Shown: positions 9,224-17,497 of the stretch, in pieces
Position numbering within the stretch: position 1 is the first letter of the stretch
Layout: every line of letters starts with the position of its first letter
Assembly (NCBI GenBank): GCA_027489875.1
Contig: JAIXZE010000303.1
Span: forward strand, 1-36,330
Direction of reading: 5' to 3'
Length of the DNA stretch: 36,330 nt
Source of the DNA: Verrucomicrobiales bacterium
GTDB lineage: Bacteria > Verrucomicrobiota > Verrucomicrobiia > Limisphaerales > UBA9464
Position numbers and translations under genes: made by a program
The notes under the pieces: generated by a model
Database searches by the model: none
The model's input: only the letters and a program-made list of their open reading frames with translations
What the model was told of the DNA's origin: nothing

Positions 9224-9585
9224 CGTCCCAAGACTGACGGTGCGACGTGGGGTGGGACATGACACAGGGAATATGCGCCATGATGGCGCAGTTGTGGCGT
9301 TTCCCGTGAAGGGAATCCAGCCGTGGAAGTTGGCGTGTCCGGAATTCCGGGAGCGGTCCGTGAATTTCGAAGCGCAGGTCGCAGTCCTGTGCAACCTGTG
9401 TGGAAAACACGTGTTTGAATTGTAGTCCGTGGGGCGTGAACAGGGCCGTGGTTGCCTTGTCAGAAGTTCACGCGGATGCCCGGTAACCTCGGAGTGTTGG
9501 ACGATGTAGCAAGGCCCGTAGGTTCTGGCATCAAGCCTGCAAGGGAATATCCATCGATGCCGACCTGCGGCGAGAAAGGAAACAG
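9224..9585 (+). promoter_or_regulatory. Gene-free leader region upstream of the sigma factor gene
   Basis: This 362-bp stretch has no credible coding frame. A small hairpin is visible at 9274-9290 (TGCGCC, loop ATGAT, GGCGCA). The region around 9405-9425 is locally AT-rich (GGAAAACACGTGTTTGAATTG). TTGTCA at 9457-9462 could be a -35 box, but no -10 box lies at the right distance. A clear ribosome binding site, AAGGA at 9576-9580, sits 5 bases before the rpoD start. The promoter and a long 5' leader are inferred, not proven. Confidence 0.4.
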
Positions 9586-10743
9586 ATGAAGACAATTACC
9601 AAGGTGCGGAAGTCGGGTAAGGAGGCTGGTCGGGTGGCGCTGGGATTCCGGCGCGGAACAGCGCGGAAGCCGGCGACTGGCGTCCGCACGATGGGGGCGT
9701 CCAAGCCGCGGGTGGCCGGGGGAAAGACAAGTACGGTCATGGCCCCGGAGGAAGTGGTGATCCCGATTTCCACGGTGGCCGGAGCCCGGGTTGTGCCGGT
9801 GGAATCGGTGCCCGAGGCGGTGGTTGCCGAGGTGGTACCGGTGGAGGTTCAGAGGAGTCCGAAGGCGGTGACCGCGGTGGTTGATGCGCGGCCCGAGCGG
9901 GGCCCGTGGGATGAGAACACATCGCTGCGGCTTTACCTGCGGGAAGCGGTGGAGACGGCGTTGCTGACGCCCGATGAAGAGGTGGTGCTGGCGCGGCGGA
10001 TCCAGGCCGGTGACGAGGAAGCCCGGGAGCACATGATCAAGGCGAACCTGCGGCTGGTGGTGAAGATTGCGCGTGAGTACGAGGATTACGGCCTGCCCCT
10101 GCTGGATCTGATCAACGAAGGAAACATCGGCCTGATGCGGGCGGTGGAGAGGTTTGATCCAACGAAGGGTGCGAAGCTGAGCACCTACGCCGCCTGGTGG
10201 ATCAAGCAATCGATCAAGCGGGCGTTGTCCAATCAGTCCAAGTCGATCCGGTTGCCCATCCATGTCGTCCAGGAGTTGGCGCGGATGAAGAAGGCGGAGA
10301 ACCGCCTGGAATCGGAACTGGGGCGGCAGCCAACGGAACTGGAACTGGCGGCGGTGCTGGAAGTGGATGTCGAGGATATCCGGCGCTGGCGCGAAGCGGC
10401 AGCGGTGGGGGCGACCTCGCTGGATGCGCCTCTGGGATCGGATCCGGAATCCGGGCGTGTGGCGGATGTGATTGCGGACGACAACGCCAAGATGCCGTGG
10501 TCGGCGGTCTCGGACGAAACCAACGCCGAGTTGATCCGGGAATTGGTGGCGACCTTGAACGTCCGGGAGCAACGGATCCTGCGCGAGCGGTTTGCCCTGG
10601 ATGGGGGCGAGCCCAGGACGCTGGAGGAGATCGGTGCGGAGTTCGGTTTGACGCGTGAGCGGATCCGGCAGTTGGAGGCGGCTGCGTTGAAGAAGCTCCG
10701 GGATCGATTGAAGGCGCGCGAGGCCTTGCAGTTCGCTGCGTGA
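9586..10743 (+). CDS. rpoD: RNA polymerase sigma-70 family factor, RpoD/SigA-like
   Basis: This is a primary or primary-like sigma factor that directs RNA polymerase to -10/-35 promoters; the product has 385 residues. Region 1.2 is DENTSLRLYLREAVETALLT (from about residue 107). Region 2 contains ANLRLVVKIAREYEDYGLPLLDLI and the -10-recognition stretch STYAAWWIKQSIKRAL. Region 3 follows, with GRQPTELELA and SLDAPLGSD. Region 4.2 is TLEEIGAEFGLTRERIRQLEAAALKKLR. The first 100 residues are basic then Val/Pro-rich, without a recognisable region 1.1. The start is supported by AAGGA five bases upstream. The gene is monocistronic with terminators on both sides. A second, alternative group 2 sigma factor cannot be excluded because the rest of the genome is unseen. 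Confidence 0.9.
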   Translation: MKTITKVRKSGKEAGRVALGFRRGTARKPATGVRTMGASKPRVAGGKTSTVMAPEEVVIPISTVAGARVVPVESVPEAVVAEVVPVEVQRSPKAVTAVVDARPERGPWDENTSLRLYLREAVETALLTPDEEVVLARRIQAGDEEAREHMIKANLRLVVKIAREYEDYGLPLLDLINEGNIGLMRAVERFDPTKGAKLSTYAAWWIKQSIKRALSNQSKSIRLPIHVVQELARMKKAENRLESELGRQPTELELAAVLEVDVEDIRRWREAAAVGATSLDAPLGSDPESGRVADVIADDNAKMPWSAVSDETNAELIRELVATLNVREQRILRERFALDGGEPRTLEEIGAEFGLTRERIRQLEAAALKKLRDRLKAREALQFAA

Positions 10744-10795
10744 TGATTCTCCTCCGGTCTGGTCGGAGGTGGTGAAATTGTTCTTAGGTGGTGAG

Positions 10796-10823
10796 AGGCG
10801 TCCCGGCAACGGGGCGCCTTTTT
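10796..10823 (+). terminator. Rho-independent terminator after the sigma factor gene
   Basis: The stem AGGCGTCCCG / CGGGGCGCCT (10 bp, one T-G wobble) is closed by a GCAA tetraloop and runs into TTTTT. It lies 52 bases after the stop codon and faces the converging yraN gene. Confidence 0.9.
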
Positions 10824-10858
10824 GCTGTGGTGGGGGCAGTGGCTTCCGGGGGGCGCGT

Positions 10859-11308
10859 TCAAACCGGGTAGATCACTGCATCCTGCATCGGAAATGCGTT
10901 TGGAAGATGATGCACGGTCTCGACGACATCGTTGCGGAGGATGACCTCGACGATGTCGAACCGGATCCGGACGGACGGGTTGCCGGAGTCGCGGAGGTAG
11001 CGGAGGGCGGTTCGGCAGATCCGTTGGCGTTTCCTGCGGTTGACGGCGGCGGCGGGGCGGAGCCATTGGCCTTTGGACCGGGTCTTCACCTCGACAAACA
11101 CCACACACTCCTGATTGCGGGCGACCAGGTCCACCTCGCCGGTTTCGCAGCGGTAGTTCGTGGCGAGGATCTGGAATCCGGCCGCCTTGAGGTGGTTTGC
11201 CGCGGTGCGCTCGCCGAGGGATCCACGCTGGAGGTGGGCGGGGCGTTGTAATGGGCGAAGCAATGCCCGGATCCAGACCTGAACTGCATGCCAGCACCGA
11301 CGGATCAT
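10859..11308 (-). CDS. yraN: UPF0102 / YraN-family nuclease-fold protein
   Basis: YraN proteins have a restriction-endonuclease-like fold; their cellular role is not established. The product has 149 residues. The N-terminal 28 residues are an extension rich in Trp, Arg and Leu. The family core then follows: GSLGERTAANHLKAAGF (Glu33), RCETGEVDLVAR (Asp60) and VVFVEVKTRS (Glu73, Lys75). This is the E...D...ExK active-site pattern. The basic segment NRRKRQRICRTALRYL then FDIVEVIL completes the domain. The start overlaps the rnhB stop by 4 bp, and this rnhB-yraN order is common in bacteria. Confidence 0.9.
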   Translation of the reverse strand: MIRRCWHAVQVWIRALLRPLQRPAHLQRGSLGERTAANHLKAAGFQILATNYRCETGEVDLVARNQECVVFVEVKTRSKGQWLRPAAAVNRRKRQRICRTALRYLRDSGNPSVRIRFDIVEVILRNDVVETVHHLPNAFPMQDAVIYPV

Positions 11309-11970
11309 CGGGTGAACAGGTCCGGTTCGGGCTGTTTCAGCGGGGCAAAACTACGTCGGTGGATGGGGCATGGGCCGAGGCGCGCGATGGCGGCGAGATG
11401 TTCCGCAGTGGGGTAACCCTTGTGCTGGGCAAATCCATAGCCCGGGTAGGATTGTTCGGCTTCGAGCATCCGACGGTCGCGGGTGACCTTGGCGAGGACG
11501 GACGCGGCTGCGATGGAGTAGCTGAGGGAGTCTCCCTTGACGATGGCGGTCTGCCGCCAACGCAGGGAAGGCACCGGGTTGCCGTCGATGAGGGCATGGG
11601 CGGGTTTCGGGGTGATACGTTCGAGCGCCTCGTTCATCCCTTGGTGCGTGGCGGCGAGGATGTTGATGCGGTCGATGACGTCGGCATCGACCGGGACGAT
11701 GGCGAAGCGGAGGTCGGGGTGTCCGGTGATCAGGTCGAAATAACGGGCGCGCGCATCGGCGGTGAGCTTCTTGGAATCGTTGAGCTTGAGGAAATCCGGT
11801 GGGACGCCCGCTTCCCCCCACTCGGGCGGGAGGATGACCGCGGCAACGAGGACGGGACCTGCGAGCGGGCCGCGGCCGGCCTCATCGACACCGGCCACGG
11901 GGTGGATTCCGCCGTTCCAGAGTTGGCGTTCGTGGTGGAGACGGTCTGTCGTGGCTGGTGATCCTCCCAT
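11305..11970 (-). CDS. rnhB: Ribonuclease HII
   Basis: RNase HII cuts the RNA strand of RNA-DNA hybrids and removes single misincorporated ribonucleotides. The product has 221 residues from the ATG at 11970. The catalytic DEAGRGPLAGPV motif (Asp29, Glu30) is followed by LNDSKKL, then HALIDGN with the third acidic residue, then KGDSLSYSIAAASVLAKVTRDR with the fourth, and finally YGFAQHKGYPTAEHL. A further ATG at 12000 would add 10 residues (MSCLRYSALC) with no family support, so I prefer 11970. yraN follows with a 4-bp overlap, so the pair is probably co-transcribed. Confidence 0.95.
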   Translation of the reverse strand: MGGSPATTDRLHHERQLWNGGIHPVAGVDEAGRGPLAGPVLVAAVILPPEWGEAGVPPDFLKLNDSKKLTADARARYFDLITGHPDLRFAIVPVDADVIDRINILAATHQGMNEALERITPKPAHALIDGNPVPSLRWRQTAIVKGDSLSYSIAAASVLAKVTRDRRMLEAEQSYPGYGFAQHKGYPTAEHLAAIARLGPCPIHRRSFAPLKQPEPDLFTR

Positions 11971-12076
11971 GCAGAGGGCTGAGTATCGAAGGCAGGACAA
12001 GGGAGCGCAACCGCGGCGAGGAGCAGTGCGCGGCGACCGGGGCCCTGTTGAAGCTTATGTCCTTTGGAAATGGTTT

Positions 12077-12217
12077 CGGGGCAGCGATGTCCTCATCGCC
12101 CTGCGAAAGGCTTTGGAACGGCGACGAGGACGTCGCCACCCCGATCGTGAGTGGGGTGGTGATGTCCTCATCGCGATGGAGAATGCTTTGGAACGGCGAC
12201 GAGGACGTCGCCACCTC
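12077..12217. repeat. Dispersed palindromic repeat family A, tandem pair (copies 3a and 3b)
   Basis: Two cores stand side by side. 12077-12143 has GGGGCAGCGATGTCCTCATC answered by GGCGACGAGGACGTCGCC. 12151-12217 has GTGGTGATGTCCTCATC answered by the same right arm. Both contain GGAACGGCGACGAGGACG unchanged, while their left halves and centres differ. The terminal inverted repeats are absent. This fills most of the 262-bp gap between rnhB and the ABC permease gene. Confidence 0.8.
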
Positions 12218-12232
12218 GATCGTAAGCGGGGG

Positions 12233-14782
12233 TCAGCGGCCTTCCTCGCGGAGGATGGCCAGGGGCGGGTGGTTGCTGAGACCGCGGCTGGCGGCGAGTC
12301 CGACCAAGACTGTCAGGATCGGGATGCCGGCGACGGCGGCGGCCAGTTCGAGGAGTGGGGGGCGGAAGGGGATGGCGAAGAGGAAATGGGACAGGGCCCA
12401 GGCGGCAGCGAGGGCGAGGGCGGAACCGGCGAGCGCAGCGAGGAGACCCAGTCCGGCGTATTCGGCGATGAGGATGGTGCGGACGGTGTTGCGGGACGCA
12501 CCGAGGGTGCGGAGCAGGATGGATTCCTGGAGACGTTGCCAGCGGCCGGTGACGACGGCTCCGGCGAGGACGACCAACCCGGTGCCGACGGTGAAGAGGG
12601 CCATGAAGCGGATGGCGAGAGCGAGTTTGGAGACGACACCTTCGAGGGTCTGGAGGACGAGGGTCAGGTCGATGATGGAGACGTTGGGGAAGTCGCGGAC
12701 CATGTCCCGCTGCATGCGCGCGGATTCCGTGGCGTTGGCGGTCCGCGTGGCGAGGACGTGCATGGAGGGGGCGGCTTCGAGGGCACCGGCGGGGAAGACG
12801 ACGAAGAAGTTGGGGCGGACCTGACGCCAGTCGACTTCGCGGATGGAGTTCACGCGGCATTCGACGGTCACCCCCTGCACGTCGAAGGAGATGGGGTCGC
12901 CGACATCCACGCCGAGGTCCTTGGCGATTCCGGATTCGACGGAGACGGGGACCGGGGAGGTGTCGGGCGTGATGGTGGGAACGAATGTGCCGCGAAGGAG
13001 TTTCTCGGAGCCGACGAGGTTGGTGCGGAAGGTGGAGCGGTACTCGCGCTGCAGGACCCACCCGGGAACCCGGGCGGTGTTGTTGGTGGCGAGTTCGGCG
13101 ATGGGGGTTCCGCGGATGGTGCGGAGCCGCATGGTGACGATGGGTGCTTCCTCGAGGACCGGCAGGGAGAGGCGGCCGAGGGCCGCGATCACGTCGGTGC
13201 GTTGGTCGGGTTGGATGTCGAAGAGGATCGTATTGGGACGGGTGGACGCGTTGGGTGTCTGGAGGGATTGGGTGAGGGAGGAACGGGTGAGCTGAAGGGA
13301 AAGCAGGAGGAACGTTCCGAGACCGAGGGAGACGAGGAGGGTGCCGGTCCGGTTGTTGGGCCGGTGCAGGCTGTTGAGGCCCTGACGCCATGCGAACGGA
13401 AGGCCGGTCGGTTGAAACCTGCGGGCGCTCCAGACGAGGAGGCGTGCGGCACCTGCCAGCACGGCGAAGGCGGTGCCCAGGCCGGCCGCAAATCCAAGCC
13501 CTTGGCGCCAGTCGCGGGTTTGCAGCAGGGAGAACCCCAGAACCGCGGCCGCGATGAGGGTAATGACGGCGATGCGGAGTGGATCGAACCGTGCCGTGGG
13601 AGCATCGAAGGCGGAGCGGATGGCGGCGAGGGGCGAGACACGTCGCACGGCGAGGAGGGGAAGCAGGGCGAACGCAATGGCGACCCCGATCCCGGCGACG
13701 GCAGCCTGGAGGGCGGCGCTCAGGGAAAAATGGACGTGGATGGGAAACGGCATGACCCCGGCGAGGGCGGCTGGCACCAGACGATGGATGAGGGCTCCGG
13801 CGACGGTTCCCACGACGACGCCGAGGACACCCATGGACAGGGCCTGCGCGAGGTAGACGGCGAAGGTCCCCGCCATCGGGGCTCCCAGACAGCGGAGGAC
13901 GGCGACCTGGGGCAGGCGTTGCCGGACGTGGACGTTGATCGCGCTGGCCACGCCGACGGCCCCGAGAAGCAGGGCAATGAAAGCGACGAGGCTGAGGTAC
14001 CCACCGAGGTTCTCGGCAGCGCGACCAAGGTCTTCCTTCCGTTTGTCGGCGGTGTCCACGTCCAGTTTCAGGGCACGGAACCGTTCGCGCAGTGGATCGA
14101 TGCGTTCGTTGAGGGGGGCGTCGCCGGGCAGTTGGATGAGGGCGCGGTAGCGGACGAGCGAGCCGCGGCCAAGGAGTTGGGTTTCGGCGAGGCGGTCGCC
14201 CGCGAGGTACACGCGGGGGGCGAGGTTGGCGAAGGCGACAGAATCCCCGGGAACCCGACGCAGCAACCCGGCGATGCGGGTCTGCCATTCACCGAGTTTG
14301 ACGGGGTCCCCGACGTTGACCTCGAACTGGCGTGCGACGCTTTCCTCAACAAGAAGACCTTCGCCGCGGCGGAAGGCGTCCGCTGCGGATTCGGGTTCGG
14401 TTTCGAGTCGGCCGTAATAGGGGAAGGGACCGGTGAGGGCGCGCACATTGACGAGTCGGGTTCCCCCGTTTGAGGGGAAGCTGAGCATCGAGGCGAAGCT
14501 GATCTCGGTACTGCGGTTGCCGCCGATCTCGTCGAGAAGCTTTTGCTCGGGTTCGCCAAAGGGTTTTCGGGAACTGAGGACGAGGTCGGCTCCGAGCAGG
14601 GAACGAGCCTGTTCCTCGATGCCGAGCCGGACGGAGGCTCCGAGGGAGCCGATGGCGACGAGCGCGGCGATGCCGAGGGAAATGCTGAGGGAGTAGAGGA
14701 CGAAGCGGGCGCGGGAGGCGCGGGAATCCCGCCAGGCGAGCCTCCACACCCAGGGTTGGAAGAGGGCAATGAAGACGTTCAT
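12233..14782 (-). CDS. ybbP: ABC transporter permease, YbbP/FtsX-like
   Basis: This is an 849-residue inner-membrane permease of the MacB/FtsX superfamily. The N-terminal segment (WRLAWRDSRASRARFVLYSLSISLGIAALVAIGSLG) is the first transmembrane helix region. A large extracytoplasmic domain follows, then the first FtsX block (LSLVAFIALLLGAVGVASAINVHVRQR, with LRCLGA). A second half repeats the plan, with GTLLVSLGLGTFLLLSLQ, another external domain, and a C-terminal FtsX block ending LLRTLGASRNTVRTILIAEY. This two-half arrangement matches YbbP-type permeases. The start overlaps the ATPase stop by 4 bp. Substrate is unknown; related systems act on lipoproteins or cell-envelope components. The frame is open further upstream, but that part is antisense to nothing and simply shadows the ATPase gene. 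Confidence 0.88.
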   Translation of the reverse strand: MNVFIALFQPWVWRLAWRDSRASRARFVLYSLSISLGIAALVAIGSLGASVRLGIEEQARSLLGADLVLSSRKPFGEPEQKLLDEIGGNRSTEISFASMLSFPSNGGTRLVNVRALTGPFPYYGRLETEPESAADAFRRGEGLLVEESVARQFEVNVGDPVKLGEWQTRIAGLLRRVPGDSVAFANLAPRVYLAGDRLAETQLLGRGSLVRYRALIQLPGDAPLNERIDPLRERFRALKLDVDTADKRKEDLGRAAENLGGYLSLVAFIALLLGAVGVASAINVHVRQRLPQVAVLRCLGAPMAGTFAVYLAQALSMGVLGVVVGTVAGALIHRLVPAALAGVMPFPIHVHFSLSAALQAAVAGIGVAIAFALLPLLAVRRVSPLAAIRSAFDAPTARFDPLRIAVITLIAAAVLGFSLLQTRDWRQGLGFAAGLGTAFAVLAGAARLLVWSARRFQPTGLPFAWRQGLNSLHRPNNRTGTLLVSLGLGTFLLLSLQLTRSSLTQSLQTPNASTRPNTILFDIQPDQRTDVIAALGRLSLPVLEEAPIVTMRLRTIRGTPIAELATNNTARVPGWVLQREYRSTFRTNLVGSEKLLRGTFVPTITPDTSPVPVSVESGIAKDLGVDVGDPISFDVQGVTVECRVNSIREVDWRQVRPNFFVVFPAGALEAAPSMHVLATRTANATESARMQRDMVRDFPNVSIIDLTLVLQTLEGVVSKLALAIRFMALFTVGTGLVVLAGAVVTGRWQRLQESILLRTLGASRNTVRTILIAEYAGLGLLAALAGSALALAAAWALSHFLFAIPFRPPLLELAAAVAGIPILTVLVGLAASRGLSNHPPLAILREEGR

Positions 14783-15450
14783 GTGTCGCTGCGTTGGCCG
14801 TTGCGGAGTCGGACGATCTGCCCGCAGCGCCTGGCGAGATCGGGGTCGTGGGTCACGAGGACGAGGGCGGTGCCGGCGGTGCGGTTCAGGTCGAAGAGCA
14901 TGTCGATGACCCGATGTGCGGTATCGCCGTCGAGGTTGCCGGTGGGTTCGTCGGCGAAGAGGAGTTTGGGCTGCGAGACGAAGGCGCGGGCGATGGCGAC
15001 CCGCTGTTGTTCGCCGCCGGAGAGTTGGATGGGGTAGTGATCGGTGCGGTCCTTGAGGCCAACTTGTTCGAGCAGGCGCAAGGCATGGGCTGGATCCGGG
15101 CGGGTGCCGCGGAGTTCGAGCGGAACGAGGACGTTTTCGAGGGCGGTGAGGGTTGGGAGCAATTGGAAGTTCTGAAACACGAACCCGACGTGTTCGTTGC
15201 GGACACGTGCGCGGGCGTCCTCGTCGAGGGAACCCAGGTCGTTGCCGGCGAGGAGGACGGAACCGGAGGTGGCGGTGTCGAGGCCGGCAGCGAGACCGAG
15301 GAGGGTGGTCTTGCCTGAGCCGGAGGGGCCGACGATGGCGCAGGTCTCGCCGGGGAGGACGGTGAGGGAGACGTCGCGGAGGACGGTGAGGTTGTGGGAG
15401 CCGCTTTGGTAGGTCTTGGTCAGTTGGCGGAGATCGAGCAGCGCTTGCAC
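14779..15450 (-). CDS. ybbA: ABC transporter ATPase, YbbA/LolD-like
   Basis: This is the 223-residue ATP-binding subunit partnering the permease encoded just downstream. Walker A is GPSGSGKTT (41-49), the Q-loop is at FVFQNFQLLP (Gln93), the signature is LSGGEQQR (143-150), Walker B is LLFADEPTGNLDG (163-175) and the switch His is in VLVTHDPDLARR. It belongs to the MacB/LolD/YbbA branch, judged by the short length, the TALENVLVPLELRG segment and the LDGDTAHRV continuation. The ATGA overlap with the permease indicates a two-gene operon. No third component (membrane-fusion protein or YbbO-like) is adjacent. LolD is an alternative name, but the long fused permease fits YbbA better. Confidence 0.9.
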   Translation of the reverse strand: MQALLDLRQLTKTYQSGSHNLTVLRDVSLTVLPGETCAIVGPSGSGKTTLLGLAAGLDTATSGSVLLAGNDLGSLDEDARARVRNEHVGFVFQNFQLLPTLTALENVLVPLELRGTRPDPAHALRLLEQVGLKDRTDHYPIQLSGGEQQRVAIARAFVSQPKLLFADEPTGNLDGDTAHRVIDMLFDLNRTAGTALVLVTHDPDLARRCGQIVRLRNGQRSDT

Positions 15451-15506
15451 CCGCGGTGTCTTCCATGCACTGGGCGCGACGTCAAATGCGGGTTTAAGGG
15501 AAGTTC

Positions 15507-15630
15507 CCAGTTGCCAGTCGCCAGATCCCAGAAAGTGGTCCGGGAGGCTGAAGGCCGGGTGCCCTCACCCGGCGGGATATGTGGAACACCGCGTGAGGGC
15601 ACGCGGCCTTCAACGGGGCACTGGCAACTG
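15507..15630. repeat. Dispersed repeat family B, copy 3 (most complete)
   Basis: This copy shows the element as a nested inverted repeat. The outer arms are CAGTTGCCAGT (15508-15518) and ACTGGCAACTG (15620-15630), a perfect 11-bp match. The inner arms are GAAGGCCGGGTGCCCTCAC (from 15550) and its complement at 15591-15611, matching 19 of 21 positions. It fills the gap between the response regulator stop and ybbA. Confidence 0.8.
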
Positions 15631-15641
15631 AGGACTGTTCG

Positions 15642-16340
15642 TCAGACCCCGGCTTGGGATTCGACCCAGCGGACGGCTTCGCGGACGAGGGCGGGGGCGT
15701 CCTTGGTGCCGAGCTTCTCCTTGAGGCGGGCTCGGTGGGCTTCGACGGTCTTGATGGAGAGGTTCAGGCGACCGGCGATCTCGCGGGTGCCGAGGCCTTG
15801 TCCGATGAGTTGGAAGATCTCGAACTCACGGTCGCTCAGGGTGCGGATTGGACCCTCGGCGGTTTCCGTGTTGGCGCGCGAGTGGCTCAGGGCTTCAAGG
15901 ATTCGGGAAGAGACGGCCGGGCTGACGTAGATCTGGCCCTTGAGGATCGTGCGGATGGCTTCCATCACGGCCCGGCCGCCGGCGGACTTCATGAGGTATC
16001 CTCGGGCTCCGGCGCGGATGGCGCGTTCGGCGTAGAGGGATTCGTCGTGCATGGACAGGACGAGCGCCGGGATGCCGGGGTGGCTGGCCACGAGGTCCTT
16101 GAGGAATTCGAGTCCGCTGCGGCCGGGAAGGGAGAGGTCGAGCAGGACGAGGTCGGGGCGCAACCGGTTGACCGCGTCAATGGCTTCGGCGGCGTTCTCG
16201 GCCTCCGCGCAGACGGTGAGGTCTCCCTCGATGCCGATCATCGCGGCGAGGCCTTGTCGGGTGATGGGATGGTCATCCACGAGCAGCACGCGCTTTTGGG
16301 GCGCGGCGGGCGCGGGAGCGGGACGGCTTTTTGTCTTCAT
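15642..16340 (-). CDS. Two-component response regulator, NarL/FixJ (LuxR-type) family
   Basis: This 232-residue protein has a receiver domain (residues 16-135) and a LuxR-type helix-turn-helix. Receiver residues are the acidic pair Asp22-Asp23 (LLVDDHP), the phosphorylation site Asp68 (LVLLDLSLPG), and Lys118 (GYLMKSAGG). The DNA-binding domain (about 165-228) contains LSDREFEIFQLIGQGLGTREIAGRLNLSIKTVEAHR in order. The N-terminal 15 residues are a basic Pro/Ala-rich tail. Its start lies 68 bp inside the upstream histidine kinase gene in another frame, so the two are tightly linked and likely form a pair. Target genes are unknown; the adjacent AraC gene and the divergent metabolic cluster are candidates. 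Confidence 0.92.
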   Translation of the reverse strand: MKTKSRPAPAPAAPQKRVLLVDDHPITRQGLAAMIGIEGDLTVCAEAENAAEAIDAVNRLRPDLVLLDLSLPGRSGLEFLKDLVASHPGIPALVLSMHDESLYAERAIRAGARGYLMKSAGGRAVMEAIRTILKGQIYVSPAVSSRILEALSHSRANTETAEGPIRTLSDREFEIFQLIGQGLGTREIAGRLNLSIKTVEAHRARLKEKLGTKDAPALVREAVRWVESQAGV

Positions 16341-17412
16341 GGCGTGGAGATTCGGTGGCGGCGGCCTTGGGACGATGGATGCGGACGGAGCAGGCGACGG
16401 TGGTGCCGCCGGTGGATTCGCGCTGGATGACCAGGGTGCCTCCGATGATTCCGGCGCGGTACTGCATGATGCGAAGGCCCATGCCGCGCTTCTTCGGCAG
16501 GCTTTTGGGAAGTCCCCGGCCGTTGTCATGGATCGCGAGATGGACCCGTTCACCCGCACCGGCGAGACCGATTTCGATGGCCGTGGCCTTGCCATGGCGG
16601 ATGGCGTTCGAGATGGCTTCCTGCGCGATGCGGTACAGGTGCGTGGCCATTTCGTCGTCGTGCACCTGGATGGGGTGGGGACAACGGAATTCGACCTTGA
16701 TGTTGAAGTGGCGGGCGGTGCGGACCGCGAGTTCCTCGAGGCCGGAATGGAGGCCGTCGGGATCCGGACGCATGGGCGACATGCCGTGGGACAGGTCCCG
16801 GGTGTATTCGACGGCGGACCGGATGAGTCGGGCGATCTCGACAGCGGCCGTTGACTCGGGGCGATTGGCTTCCTGCAATCGGCTGGTGAGGGTCTGCGAG
16901 AGGAACTCGATGCCGGCGAGTTGCTGGCAGAGGTCGTCGTGCAGGTCGCGACCGATGCGCTGGGCGGCGAGTTCGCCGATGCGGAGGACCTCGGACTGGA
17001 GTCGGCGGCGCTCGGTGATGTCGCGGATGATGCCGGTGAAGAGCTTCCGGCCGCTGACGGTGAATTCGCCGACGGAGAGGTCGATGGGGAACAAGCTGCC
17101 GTCCTTGCGCTGGCCGAAGACCTCGCGGCCGATGCCGATGATGCGCCGCTGGCCCGTGGTATTGTAGTTTGCCAGGTAACCATCGTGCTGCGCCCGGTAG
17201 GGCTCGGGCATCAGGACGTTGATGTTGCGGCCGATGAGTTCCTGCGCGGTCCAGCCGAACATCGTTTCGGCGGCTGGATTGACGGAGTCGATGCAGCCCC
17301 GGTCGTTGATGGTGATGATGCCCTCGACGGCGGTGGAGAAGACGGCCCGGAGGCGGGCTTCGCTTTCGCGGAGGGCGGCGATGGCCTCGCCGGAATCGGT
17401 GGTGGAACTCAT
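16273..17412 (-). CDS. PAS sensor histidine kinase with FixL-like haem-PAS residues and NarX-type kinase core
   Basis: This is a 379-residue soluble kinase with no transmembrane segment visible. The PAS domain (about residues 18-135) strongly resembles the FixL sensor domain: MPEPYRAQHDGYL, then YNTTGQ, IIGIGREVFGQRKDG and FPIDLSVGE. His76 aligns with FixL proximal haem His200, and Arg96 with oxygen-contacting Arg220 (same spacing of 20). However, FixL Arg206 and His214 are Asn82 and Arg90 here. The kinase part is of HisKA_3 type, with His158 in GRDLHDDLCQQLAG, and a HATPase domain with N-box EAISNAIRHG (Asn269), HDNGRG and RGMGLRIMQYRAG. I chose the ATG at 17412; the frame is open to 17544 but that would overlap the araC-type gene. 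Haem binding is inferred; a redox, light or ligand-free PAS is also possible. Confidence 0.88.
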   Translation of the reverse strand: MSSTTDSGEAIAALRESEARLRAVFSTAVEGIITINDRGCIDSVNPAAETMFGWTAQELIGRNINVLMPEPYRAQHDGYLANYNTTGQRRIIGIGREVFGQRKDGSLFPIDLSVGEFTVSGRKLFTGIIRDITERRRLQSEVLRIGELAAQRIGRDLHDDLCQQLAGIEFLSQTLTSRLQEANRPESTAAVEIARLIRSAVEYTRDLSHGMSPMRPDPDGLHSGLEELAVRTARHFNIKVEFRCPHPIQVHDDEMATHLYRIAQEAISNAIRHGKATAIEIGLAGAGERVHLAIHDNGRGLPKSLPKKRGMGLRIMQYRAGIIGGTLVIQRESTGGTTVACSVRIHRPKAAATESPRHEDKKPSRSRARRAPKARAARG

Positions 17413-17497
17413 GAAGGGCTGGGAACCGTAATCAAATCGGCCCCCTGGGCCCGATTTGGCGGGCTGGGGGCCGGGAAAGGCAAGCGATGAGGTGATC

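Noticed and set aside
9150..9425. A 91-residue frame downstream of dxs
   Set aside because: It begins inside dxs and reads through the strong terminator; no ribosome binding site or family resemblance.
11762..14473. A 903-residue open frame on the plus strand across the ABC permease
   Set aside because: It is a Gly/Glu/Asp-rich low-complexity translation antisense to a well-recognised permease; long antisense frames are expected at this G+C content.
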